Assembly (NCBI GenBank): GCA_011523635.1
Contig: WTGI01000036.1
Location: forward strand, 1 to 42,435
DNA from: Acidimicrobiia bacterium
GTDB lineage: Bacteria > Actinomycetota > Acidimicrobiia > Spongiisociales > Spongiisociaceae
DNA: 42,435 nucleotides
Direction of reading: 5' to 3'
The translations under genes were made by a program, and so were the position numbers. Shown here in pieces: positions 1 through 7,285 of this stretch (its first letter is position 1; the number at the start of each line of letters is the position of its first letter). The notes beneath the pieces were generated by a model that saw nothing but the letters and a program-made list of their open reading frames with translations, did not search any database and was not told the DNA's origin.

Positions 1-279
1 CCTGTCTCCTAGACGATCTGTTCCAAGGGGTGGCGCCGTCCGATTAGTTGCTAGTCACTAGTTGTCTGCGATGGATTGGCTTAGATAGTTCCAGTGTCCA
101 TAGATTGTCTGAATTGCCCAATCATGCCGAGGCGAGGACCCCGGCAAAACAGGAGGCGCGGGGAACAGTGGCAGCCTCGACTGGCACGCACACATTGACT
201 AACAATATTAACTAGCAACTAGCAACTAGCAACTAATCGGACGGCGCCACCCCTTGGAACAGATCGTCTAGGAGACAGG
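1..279. repeat. Element with 55-bp perfect inverted arms
   Basis: Bases 1-55 are the exact reverse complement of bases 225-279. The arms could extend past the window edge on the left. The centre (56-224) is not coding in any convincing frame. The inner edge of the right arm holds three tandem copies of a 7-base unit (ctagcaa), and the left arm ends in a related tagt/acta-rich stretch, so the ends can form nested hairpins. The size and long perfect arms suit a MITE or a hairpin-forming cassette boundary. No transposase is adjacent. The right arm overlaps the 3' end of the 90-aa gene on the minus strand. Confidence 0.75.
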
Positions 280-602
280 CCGATACGGCGCTGGGAGGGT
301 TTGCTGCCCGATAACCCGACCGTCGTAAACCTGGTCGATGGTCACATGATCCGGCAACGACGGGTCCAGCCGGACGAACCATCCGTCGACGAACGCGTAC
401 CCTTCGGGTGCCTGCGACTCCAAATGGGCTATCGCCGCCTCCCGGAAATCGTCGAACGCGCCCGCGTCGGCCTCGTCGGACAGGCGCATGAGTCGTGCTT
501 CGAACTCTTCGCGGGTTTCAGGCCGTTCACGGGTTCGCATCTCAGTAAACCCTACCAGACGCCCGGCTCATCGGATAGTGTTGCTCTCTATCTGCCCATA
601 TA
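51..602. repeat. Long direct repeat, copy 1 (552 bp)
   Basis: This segment is nearly identical to 1565-2120. Differences I can see are a 5-base insertion in copy 2 near base 1598, one single-base indel and a few substitutions near the 3' end. It includes the central part and right arm of the inverted-repeat element plus the whole 90-aa minus-strand gene. The left arm (1-50) is absent from copy 2, where unrelated sequence precedes the repeat. High identity implies recent duplication or gene conversion. Confidence 0.9.
268..540 (-). CDS. 90-aa hypothetical protein (repeat copy 1)
   Basis: This is an acidic 90-residue protein beginning MRTRERPETREEFEARL and ending in PYRPVS. It has no membrane segment and I do not recognise the family. 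Its sequence recurs almost unchanged as the C-terminus of the ORF at 1787-2683, showing that the module moves with the 552-bp repeat. It lies 47 bp downstream of the 83-aa gene on the same strand, so the two could form a small toxin-antitoxin-like operon. That is inference from size and arrangement. The last codons run into the right arm of the inverted repeat. A weak AGGG lies upstream of the ATG. Confidence 0.55.
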   Translation of the reverse strand: MRTRERPETREEFEARLMRLSDEADAGAFDDFREAAIAHLESQAPEGYAFVDGWFVRLDPSLPDHVTIDQVYDGRVIGQQTLPAPYRPVS

Positions 603-839
603 TCGGCGGGCTACCCGCACCGACACGGGACGGGCGTGGTAGACGACCACTTCGCCGGTCGAGGGGTCCGTCTCTGTGAACACTTCTGCGATGCCCCACT
701 GTGTTACCCCCACGAAGAGCTGGCCGGGGTTGCCATAACGGCTGGTCATCGGCCCAAAGTAGTTTGGGTTGTCAAGAACCCACTGGATGTCGGATTCGGT
801 CAGGCCATGCTTGAACGCGGACCGCAAGAAACGGGCCAT
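588..839 (-). CDS. 83-aa small protein, BrnT/RelE-like shape
   Basis: The protein starts MARFLRSAFKHGLTESDIQWVLDNP, has a central strand-rich part (QLFVGVTQWGIAEVFTE) and ends with HARPVSVRVARRYMGR. The order, a helix with an early His, a beta sheet and a terminal HARP/RR segment, is the usual outline of small BrnT-like or related RNase toxins. I cannot place it in a family with certainty. It is followed by the 90-aa gene on the same strand. Directly upstream of the ATG are two tandem 20-bp repeats that look like an operator, which supports an autoregulated toxin-antitoxin-type unit. Confidence 0.5.
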   Translation of the reverse strand: MARFLRSAFKHGLTESDIQWVLDNPNYFGPMTSRYGNPGQLFVGVTQWGIAEVFTETDPSTGEVVVYHARPVSVRVARRYMGR

Positions 840-840
840 A

Positions 841-880
841 GCATGACGCTACCACGCGTCGCATGACGCTACCACGCGTC
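841..880 (-). promoter_or_regulatory. Two tandem 20-bp operator-like repeats
   Basis: The unit GCATGACGCTACCACGCGTC occurs twice head to tail without spacing, ending one base before the ATG of the 83-aa gene. Each unit contains the inverted repeat GACGC-N6-GCGTC. The position over the start codon region and the 20-bp periodicity (about two helical turns) fit cooperative binding of a dimeric autorepressor. Function is inferred. Confidence 0.5.
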
Positions 881-885
881 CTTCT

Positions 886-1564
886 ATGGCCGCGTGTGCC
901 GTACCCCGGCCGGACCATCCCCACCATCCGCTCCGATCTGGCACTCCCAACCGCCAGGCCGGACGCGTGATGAGGTCGTCGGGACCGTGCGAGCCGCCGC
1001 CGCCGGGTGGAAGAGGTCGGCTGTGTGGGTCGTTGACGGTGCTACCACTCCAGACCGCATGTTCATGCAGTGAAGGGTGGCAGGGGCGAGGCCAGGTTCA
1101 CACTACGGGAGCCGATAGAAGCGGAGCAGAACCGGGGCCTGTCGGATCGGGACATCTCGAAGGCCCAGGGCATCATAAGTCTTACCGCTGTCATTCGACC
1201 ACAGCCCGGTACGAACCCACCACGCCCTTCAGCGTCGCCCGAGCAGCCACCCTGCGCAGCGACCTCCGGACCAGGCGGAGGGTTGCCCCGATCGGGGCCT
1301 TCGCGACCACCCGTGTCCAGGCACTTAGCCCAAGCTCTCACGACCACGTCACCCCCAGAACCTGGACTACGTCCCCTCGGTGGGAAGGGGGCCGACACTC
1401 ACTTCCCCACACACTACAAGGGTGGGCTCGATCTCCGAGAACCGCAATGGAGAGCATCTGCGCGGCCGGCCCGGCGCCGATAGTGCATGTGACGGGGGGG
1501 GTTGGGGACGGGAGGTTGGGGTTCTTACCGCCCGCTAGATGATTTAGTTCCTAGTCAGTAGTTA
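886..1564. other. Stretch without a recognised gene
   Basis: This 680-bp stretch separates the two copies of the long direct repeat. Several overlapping open frames exist on both strands, the longest being 218 codons on the plus strand, but their products are Pro/Arg/Ser-rich and match no fold or motif I know. This is typical of spurious frames in GC-rich DNA. A run of G's at 1493-1502 and a tagt/ctag-rich stretch at 1536-1575, similar in character to the inverted-repeat arms, lie at its right edge. Confidence 0.5.
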
Positions 1565-2120
1565 CTAGTCACTAGTTGTCTGCGATGGATTGGCTTAGAT
1601 TAGATAGTTCCAGTGTCCATAGATTGTCTGAATTGCCCAATCGTGCCGAGGCGAGGACCCCGGCAAAACAGGAGGCGCGGGGAACAGTGGCAGCCTCGAC
1701 TGGCACGCACACATTGACTAACAATATTAACTAGCAACTAGCAACTAGCAACTAATCGGACGGCGCCACCCCTTGGAACAGATCGTCTAGGAGACAGGCC
1801 GATACGGCGCTGGGAGGGTTTGCTGCCCGATAACCCGACCGTCGTAAACCTGGTCGATGGTCACATGATCCGGCAACGACGGGTCCAGCCGGACGAACCA
1901 TCCGTCGACGAACGCGTACCCTTCGGGTGCCTGCGACTCCAAATGGGCTATCGCCGCCTCCCGGAAATCGTCGAACGCGCCCGCGTCGGCCTCGTCGGAC
2001 AGGCGCATGAGTCGTGCTTCCTGCTCTTCGCGGGTTTCAGGCCGTTCACCGGTTCGCATCTCAGTAACCCTACCCGACGGGCAGATCATCGGATAGTGCT
2101 GCTCTCTATCTGCCCATATA
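1565..2120. repeat. Long direct repeat, copy 2 (556 bp)
   Basis: This is the second copy of 51-602. It keeps the right inverted-repeat arm (about 1746-1800) and the 90-aa coding module, but its left boundary joins unrelated DNA, so the full 55-bp arm pair is not reconstituted. Right of base 2120 the sequence leads into the DUF2442-like gene rather than the 83-aa gene, so the repeat has two different upstream partners. Confidence 0.9.
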
Positions 2121-2683
2121 CGTTCCTTCACTGCCACGGAACAGGCCATCTCGAAGTATCGAGTAGCGCTATACGTGTATGGCTGCAGGACGGCAGGACC
2201 CTGACCGTTCCGCTCTACTGGTTCCCGCGCCTGTGCGACGGCACGCCCGACGAGCGGAACAACCGGGAGCCGTCCGCCTCCCGAAGCTTGATCCGATGGC
2301 CCGACCTCGACGAAGACAGGCGCCCACACTTCGTCCGCCGTTTTGCCCGTCAGCCTCATGTACAACGCGGTCTCGCACATGTCCAGATCGTCACCCCAGG
2401 TGACAGCACGGTATGGCTCGGCCTGAATCCGTACCCGATCGAATACCGTCCGGTCTTCCCACGCTGCGAACACACCCGACGCCGAACCGGACAAGTCCAG
2501 TTCGCCCGCAGCGCCGTCGTCGAACTCGATCCAGATCGTATATCCGTCGCGTGGTTCAACACGGACAGCCCGTATCAGCTCCGCGGGTTTCCTTCCGAGC
2601 AGCGTCTGCGTGTGGTCTCTCAGCATCGCACGAGCGTATAGCAGCCGTCCCCGCAGCCGCCGCCGTAATCTTCGTGGGAACAT
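1787..2683 (-). CDS. DUF2442-like domain fused to repeated 90-aa module
   Basis: This 298-aa frame has two parts. Residues about 35-115 (RAVRVEPRDGYTIWIEFDDG, then W-D, F, W-G-DD-LDMCETALYMRL) match the pattern of DUF2442, a small domain usually encoded next to DUF4160-type toxin-like proteins. Residues 209-298 duplicate the 90-aa protein of the first repeat copy, with an internal Met exactly where that protein starts. The linker (about 116-208) has no recognisable motif. Either this is a true fusion made when the 552-bp repeat landed behind a DUF2442 gene, or two genes read through by chance. In the second case the functional units would be about 2330-2683 and 1787-2058. Confidence 0.55.
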   Translation of the reverse strand: MFPRRLRRRLRGRLLYARAMLRDHTQTLLGRKPAELIRAVRVEPRDGYTIWIEFDDGAAGELDLSGSASGVFAAWEDRTVFDRVRIQAEPYRAVTWGDDLDMCETALYMRLTGKTADEVWAPVFVEVGPSDQASGGGRLPVVPLVGRAVAQAREPVERNGQGPAVLQPYTYSATRYFEMACSVAVKERIWADREQHYPMICPSGRVTEMRTGERPETREEQEARLMRLSDEADAGAFDDFREAAIAHLESQAPEGYAFVDGWFVRLDPSLPDHVTIDQVYDGRVIGQQTLPAPYRPVS

Positions 2684-2715
2684 GCAGCGGAGTATAAGTG
2701 AACCCAGGAAACCAG

Positions 2716-2752
2716 TTGCACACTAAAGGTCTGGATTGTACAATTGCTTCCA
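2716..2752 (+). promoter_or_regulatory. Consensus promoter for leaderless antitoxin mRNA
   Basis: TTGCAC (2716-2721) and TACAAT (2739-2744) are separated by exactly 17 bp. The expected transcription start, about seven bases after the -10 box, falls on the A of the ATG at 2752. No Shine-Dalgarno sequence is present, so a leaderless transcript is likely. Confidence 0.65.
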
Positions 2753-3042
2753 TGGAATCAGAACCAGGCGCGACACCGGATGTGAGCACCATCCCGATCA
2801 GCGAGTTCCGCCGGAGATGCTTGTCCCTGCTCCCGGCGATGGCCGAGAGCGGGGGCGAGATCATCGTCACCCGGCGTGGCAAGCCCCTAGCGGTCGTCTC
2901 TCCGATCCGCCACGGCGGGTCGGGCAGCATCTTCGGCCTCTACTCGAAAGGCGGCATCGTCTATCCCGACCCCACCGCGCCCTATTACTCGGACGACGAG
3001 TGGGATGAGATCGTCGACGGCTGGGACGCCGACACCTCATAG
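2752..3042 (+). CDS. Phd/YefM-family antitoxin
   Basis: This 96-aa protein has the Phd/YefM N-terminal fold: IPISEFRRRCLSLLPAMAESGGEIIVTRRGKPLAVVSPI. Phd proteins bind DNA as dimers and neutralise their toxin with an acidic C-terminal tail, seen here as YYSDDEWDEIVDGWD. An upstream in-frame Met exists at 2698, but the promoter placement and the conserved domain start favour 2752. The PIN-domain toxin follows after 130 bp, a longer gap than usual for such pairs. It is probably autoregulated at its own promoter, as is general for the family. Confidence 0.85.
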   Translation: MESEPGATPDVSTIPISEFRRRCLSLLPAMAESGGEIIVTRRGKPLAVVSPIRHGGSGSIFGLYSKGGIVYPDPTAPYYSDDEWDEIVDGWDADTS

Positions 3043-3172
3043 ATGGGTACCGAGAATGTCCTGTTGGCCCGGTAACCGGAGACAAAAGCCCCAGGGAGAA
3101 ACTTCGCGGGCCAACCGGTCCCCGTCGCTTTCAGCACCCACCTAGACGTCCCCCCATGCTGAGAGCTACTCG

Positions 3173-3610
3173 ATGAAGCGGCCCGTGGTGTTGGACACCC
3201 CCATCCTCATCGCCTATGTTCGGGGCGCGCTCGCCGGAGGCGAAGGGGCCGGTTCCCTTCTCAGCATGCTGCGAGCAGCGGAAGACGAGCGGAGTCTGCT
3301 CGTGTCGGCGGCTACCTTCTGGGAAATCGAGTTGATCCGCCGTCATCCCAGGAATGACTTGCGGGCGCTTCCACCCACAGATGCCCTGATCTGGTCGCTG
3401 AGATCGAAGGGTGTCTCAACGGCGCCGATCACCCCCGAACTGGCCGTTCGAGCCGTACGACTACTCGACGGGGGATTCCACAAAGACCCGATGGACCAGT
3501 TCATCACCGCAACCGCCATCGCAGAGGAGGGCATCCTGGCCACGCGCGATCAGGCCATCAGAGCATGGGCCGCCAAGAACGGCAACCCGGAGTTGGCCCC
3601 GATGGTTTGA
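3173..3610 (+). CDS. PIN-domain ribonuclease toxin (VapC-type)
   Basis: This 145-aa PIN-domain protein begins MKRPVVLDTPILIAYV, with the first catalytic Asp at residue 8. It continues with AATFWEIELIRR (the conserved Glu) and ends with KDPMDQFITATAIAEEGILATRDQAI, carrying the late acidic residues. This is the PIN-toxin class with an HxDPxDR-like motif that commonly pairs with Phd antitoxins and cuts RNA using Mg2+. Length is normal and the frame intact. It pairs with the Phd gene upstream. The usual DTH triad reads DTP here, a modest deviation. Confidence 0.85.
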   Translation: MKRPVVLDTPILIAYVRGALAGGEGAGSLLSMLRAAEDERSLLVSAATFWEIELIRRHPRNDLRALPPTDALIWSLRSKGVSTAPITPELAVRAVRLLDGGFHKDPMDQFITATAIAEEGILATRDQAIRAWAAKNGNPELAPMV

Positions 3611-3829
3611 CGAGAAACATCCCGCAGCAACCCCGACACACAACCGGATCAACGACCAGCGGTCTATCCCCTTCTAACGGAACGACTTGACTGCGATCAA
3701 CCGCAGGATGGCAGCCACACGAACCGTCCCGGATCGCCCAGGGCTGACCACCTCCGAGGGACGTAGGTACACGAATCAGATCGCGTTGTTCTGAGTTTCC
3801 ACGGTATCTGAGCGGGGTACCACTTGCTA

Positions 3830-4093
3830 ACCCTGATCATTCATGTTCCCGGGCCGGTCGAAGTTGACGAGACGTATATCGGCGGGTTGGAGCGCAACAA
3901 GCACGCCTCGAAGAAGCTGCGTGCAGGCAGGGGGCCTGTCGGCAAGACCGCCGTCGTGGGTGCCGGAGACCGGGCGACGGGCAATGTCGTTACCAGGGTG
4001 GTACCGAACACCGCGGCCGGCACGCTCCAGGGGTTCGTGGAGGAACGCAGGGTTCACCAATACACGACTGCCAACCGACCGAAGGGACCATGA
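3830..4093 (+). pseudogene. IS1595-family (ISXO2-like) transposase remnant
   Basis: The frame contains VEVDETYIGGLERNKH, followed by KKLRAGRGPVGKTAVVGAGDR. This is the first catalytic Asp region of ISXO2-like DDE transposases. The N-terminal zinc ribbon is absent. The reading frame ends after about 60 more residues, before the second Asp, the His-rich stretch and the final catalytic residue, none of which I find downstream. No inverted repeats are identifiable. It is a dead fragment, evidence of past IS activity in this accessory region. Confidence 0.8.
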
Positions 4094-4205
4094 AGGCACA
4101 TCGGCCCCAAGGCTCCGGTCTGGACAGTCGAGTTGTATTGGTGGACGCCACCTACTGTACCGGACAATGTGATATCTTCGTAAGCACAGGGACACGAAGG
4201 ACGCC

Positions 4206-4379
4206 ATGACGGTTACCGAGTCACTCGTAGATGCCAAGGACGAAGCCGTAGAGGCGCGCATGGTGTCGAAAATCGCTGAGGCCGTTGCTGACCTACGTAG
4301 GGATATTCACAGTCAGACCCTTTGGATCGTCGGGTGGGTTACCGTGGTAGGCGGTGTCGTGATAGCAGTATTGAGATGA
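4206..4379 (+). CDS. 57-aa coiled-coil, single-TM small protein
   Basis: The protein starts MTVTESLVDAKDEAVEARM, continues with an amphipathic helix (KIAEAVADLRRDI) and ends in one hydrophobic segment (TLWIVGWVTVVGGVVIAVL). It is clearly homologous to the protein at 12897-13094, which shares TVTESLVDAKD and AVADLRRDM. A cGAAGGA ribosome site sits 7 bases before the ATG. The short coiled coil followed by a C-terminal anchor suggests a small oligomeric membrane protein. Function unknown. Its stop overlaps the ATG of the following (frameshifted) small gene by ATGA, implying translational coupling. Confidence 0.7.
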   Translation: MTVTESLVDAKDEAVEARMVSKIAEAVADLRRDIHSQTLWIVGWVTVVGGVVIAVLR

Positions 4380-4539
4380 CCGAGCCGAAGCCGAAACGGT
4401 CCAGACGAGTTCGGAAACGTGGACTACGCGCCGACTATCAGGACGCGACTCCGAGCAGGTCGCTGAGGCTGTGCTCCGATTCCGGACCCAACCGGCCATG
4501 AGAGACGCCAAGAGGTTCGTCAACCCGACACAGCGCTAG
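4376..4539 (+). pseudogene. Frameshifted 'DATPEQVA' small basic protein
   Basis: Reading from the overlapping ATG gives MTEPKPKRSRRVRKRGLRADYQDAT, after which one base is missing at 4450-4452. Restoring it continues as PEQVAEAVLRFRTQPAMRD to a TAG at 4537. The YxDATPEQVAxAxLR core is a motif I associate with very small actinobacterial proteins of unknown role. As read, the frame instead stops at 4501 with an unrelated tail. It could be a real single-base deletion or an assembly error. Confidence 0.55.
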
Positions 4540-4667
4540 CGGATTCCCCCGCCGTCACTCATCTCTATAATTCCCCAAACTTGAGGCCGTCCGAGGATTA
4601 GCCCGCCCATGGTCCAACCGATGATGTAGGTGATCGTGAACACAGCCAGGATGGGGTGGCGACGCAC
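4536..4667 (-). CDS. 43-aa single-span membrane peptide
   Basis: A GTG start at 4667 is preceded by a strong AAGGAG ribosome site 7 bases upstream. The product MRRHPILAVFTITYIIGWTM continues with GGLILG and a short polar tail. It is one transmembrane helix after a basic N-terminus, predicted N-in. The frame can be extended upstream to 71 codons, but the ribosome site supports the short form. It lies divergently from the catabolic gene at 4867 with 199 bp between, so the two could share control. Function unknown. Confidence 0.5.
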   Translation of the reverse strand: MRRHPILAVFTITYIIGWTMGGLILGRPQVWGIIEMSDGGGIR

Positions 4668-4866
4668 GGGACCGCTCCTTACGGAAGGGGGTTGGTTCGG
4701 TAAACGGGGTGGGCGGCCTCCGGATCGCCATCCCAGGCCCGAGCCGGTCACCGTTGACCGCTGATTGTAGCTGTCTATCCTCGCCTCTTCAGCGATTACC
4801 GTAGAGCCCGCAATTCACCGCGTGTAGGGAATCACGCATACAGGCCGGATTCGCCGGAGGGCGAGC

Positions 4867-7284
4867 ATGCGAGATGAGGTCCGAGTAGCGATCGTCGGCG
4901 GCGGCGCCATGGGCGTCGGCCTCCTCTACTTCCTCGCCCACGAAGGCTGGACCGACACGATCCTGATCGAGAAGGACGAGCTCACCTCCGGGTCCACCTG
5001 GCACGCGGCCGGCCTGATCCCCCACTTCATCGGCGACCTCAACATGGCCAAGGTCCACCGGGACACCGCCGACCTGTACAAGGTGATCGAGCAGGAGACC
5101 GGCATGCACTCGGGATGGCACGGGTGTGGAGCTGTCCGGCTGGCCCGGTACGACAACGAGGTCGACTGGTTCTACTACGTGAAGGGCATCCTGGACTACA
5201 TCGGCGTCGAATGCCACCTCCTCGGGCCGTCGGAGATCACGGAGGTGGCGCCCCTTCTCGATGTCGAGCCGGACATCAAGCTGGGCATATGGACCCCGGG
5301 AGACGGCTGGACCGATCCCTCCGCCGCCACCAACACCATGGCGATCGGCGCCCGCCGGCTGGGCGCCGAGATCAGCCGCAAGAACCGCGTGACCGATATG
5401 AACCAGTTACCCGACGGACGGTGGGAGGTAATAACCGAGAAGGGCCGGATCGTGGCCGAGCATGTGGTCAACGCGGCCGGTTCCTACACCCCGCAGCTCG
5501 GCGCGATGGTGGGCCTCGACGTGCCCATCGAGTCGGTGATCCACCAGTACCTGGTGACCGAACGGATCGAAGAGGTGGCCGCGCTGGCGACGGAGCACCC
5601 GGTGGTACGGGATCCACGGGCTTCCTGCTACTACCGCCAGGAGCACGACGGCCTCATCATCGGGCCCTACGAGCGGGCCGACGCCAAGGAGTACGGGGTC
5701 GGGGGGATCGACTGGGACCTGACCTTCCATCTCACCCCGGTGGAGCTGGACCGGTTGCTTCCGTGGCTGGATCTCGCCGCCCAACGGCTCCCCTGCTTCG
5801 CCGGCGCGGGCATCAAGCAGGTCGTGTCGGGACCGATCACCCACACTCCCGACGCCGGCTACCTGATGGGACCGGCGCCGGGGCTGCCCAACTACTGGTA
5901 CTGCGCGGGCGCCTCGATCGGCATCACCCAAGGTCCCGGGGCCGGCAAGTACCTGGCCCAGTGGATGGTCCACGGCCAGACCGAGATCAACGTGGCCAAC
6001 ATGGACCCCCGCCGGTTCGGTCCGTACGCCCCCGGCCGCTACACCCACGAACGATCGATCGACGAGTTCCACGAGATGTACCAGGTGCGGATGCCCAACG
6101 AGTACCGGGACGCGGGACGCCCGATGAAGAAGACGCCCCTCTACGACATCCTGGATGACAAGGGCGCCCGGTGGCAGGAGGTGTGGGGCTGGGAACGGGC
6201 CATGTACTTCTCCCCCGACCCGGAGGTCTACTCCTTCCGCCGATCCTCCGCCCATGACGAGGTGGGCGCCGAGGTGAGGGCCATCCGGGAAGGGGTCGGG
6301 ATCGCGGATCTCACCGCCTTCGCCAAGTTCGAGGTGACCGGACCCGACGCCGCCGCCCTGCTGGACCGCCTGTCGGCCAACCGGATGCCCGCCCGGGACG
6401 GCGGGATCAGGCTGGTCCACATGCTGACCACCCTGGGAGGCATCGAGTCGGAGATGACGATCACCCGGCTGGGACCGGAGCGCTTCTATCTCAACTCGGC
6501 GATCACGGCCCAGTGGCACGACTTCGACTGGCTCACCTCCCACATCCGGGACGGCGAGAGGGTGACGGTGACCGACGTCACCGACCGGGCCGGCATCCTG
6601 GCGGTCACCGGACCCCGTTCCCGGGAGGTCCTGGCCGGCCTGACCGGCGCCGATCTCTCCAACCCGAGCTTTCGCTGGCTCACCGGGCAGGAGATCGAGG
6701 TGGCCGGCGCCCCCTGCATCGCCCTGCGCGTGTCCTATGTGGGGGAGCTGGGCTGGGAGCTGCACATGCCCCTGGAACACCTGGTGGAGGCGTACGAGGC
6801 CATCCACAAGGCCGGCGCTCCGTACGGGATCGTCGACTTCGGCAGCCGGGCGATGAACGTGATGCGGCTCGAGAAGGCCTACAAGGCGCACGGCTCGGAG
6901 CTCACCACCGAGATCACCCCGGTGGAGGCCCGGCTCGGTCGCTTCGTCGACTACGGCAAGGATTTCCAGGGCAAGGACGCCACCGTCGCCCGGCGTGAAC
7001 AGGCCGAGCCGCTCAGCATGGTGCTCGTGTACGCCGAGCTGGACGACGGCGACGCCGACTGCCTGGGCAACGAGCCGACCTACGACGGGGAGCGCATCAT
7101 GGGGATCACCACCAGCGGCGCCTGGGCCCACTCGGTGGGCCGCAGCATCCTGTTCGCCTACGTGGCCCCAGGGTTCGAGGCCCCCGGATCGACCTTCGAG
7201 GTGGGGGTCATGAACCGCCGCCGGACCGCCACGGTGCTGGCCGAACCGGTCTGGGATCCCCGCAGCGAGCGGTTGCGAGCCTGA
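4867..7284 (+). CDS. Dimethylglycine dehydrogenase-like FAD oxidoreductase with GcvT domain
   Basis: The 805-aa protein has an N-terminal DAO-type FAD domain (VAIVGGGAMGVGLLYFL at 6-22). Its STWHAAGL motif contains the His that in the dimethylglycine/sarcosine dehydrogenase family carries covalent FAD. From about residue 440 a GcvT-like folate-binding domain follows (VSYVGELGWELHMP, MRLEKAYKAHGSELT). Family members oxidatively demethylate dimethylglycine or sarcosine and pass the one-carbon unit to tetrahydrofolate. The ATG has GGAGGGCGAG just upstream. The next gene begins one base after this stop and encodes an MttB-family methyltransferase, so the pair fits stepwise demethylation of glycine betaine. 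The exact substrate is inferred. Confidence 0.85.
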   Translation: MRDEVRVAIVGGGAMGVGLLYFLAHEGWTDTILIEKDELTSGSTWHAAGLIPHFIGDLNMAKVHRDTADLYKVIEQETGMHSGWHGCGAVRLARYDNEVDWFYYVKGILDYIGVECHLLGPSEITEVAPLLDVEPDIKLGIWTPGDGWTDPSAATNTMAIGARRLGAEISRKNRVTDMNQLPDGRWEVITEKGRIVAEHVVNAAGSYTPQLGAMVGLDVPIESVIHQYLVTERIEEVAALATEHPVVRDPRASCYYRQEHDGLIIGPYERADAKEYGVGGIDWDLTFHLTPVELDRLLPWLDLAAQRLPCFAGAGIKQVVSGPITHTPDAGYLMGPAPGLPNYWYCAGASIGITQGPGAGKYLAQWMVHGQTEINVANMDPRRFGPYAPGRYTHERSIDEFHEMYQVRMPNEYRDAGRPMKKTPLYDILDDKGARWQEVWGWERAMYFSPDPEVYSFRRSSAHDEVGAEVRAIREGVGIADLTAFAKFEVTGPDAAALLDRLSANRMPARDGGIRLVHMLTTLGGIESEMTITRLGPERFYLNSAITAQWHDFDWLTSHIRDGERVTVTDVTDRAGILAVTGPRSREVLAGLTGADLSNPSFRWLTGQEIEVAGAPCIALRVSYVGELGWELHMPLEHLVEAYEAIHKAGAPYGIVDFGSRAMNVMRLEKAYKAHGSELTTEITPVEARLGRFVDYGKDFQGKDATVARREQAEPLSMVLVYAELDDGDADCLGNEPTYDGERIMGITTSGAWAHSVGRSILFAYVAPGFEAPGSTFEVGVMNRRRTATVLAEPVWDPRSERLRA

Positions 7285-7285
7285 A

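Noticed and set aside
886-1542. 218-codon plus-strand ORF
   Set aside because: Pro/Arg/Ser-rich product without motifs; other frames on both strands are equally open, as expected for GC-rich non-coding DNA.
1-1800. Integron attC sites for the repeated hairpin arms
   Set aside because: The arms are 55 bp with a 169-bp centre and perfect identity; the short bulged core sites of attC are not recognisable and no integrase is present.
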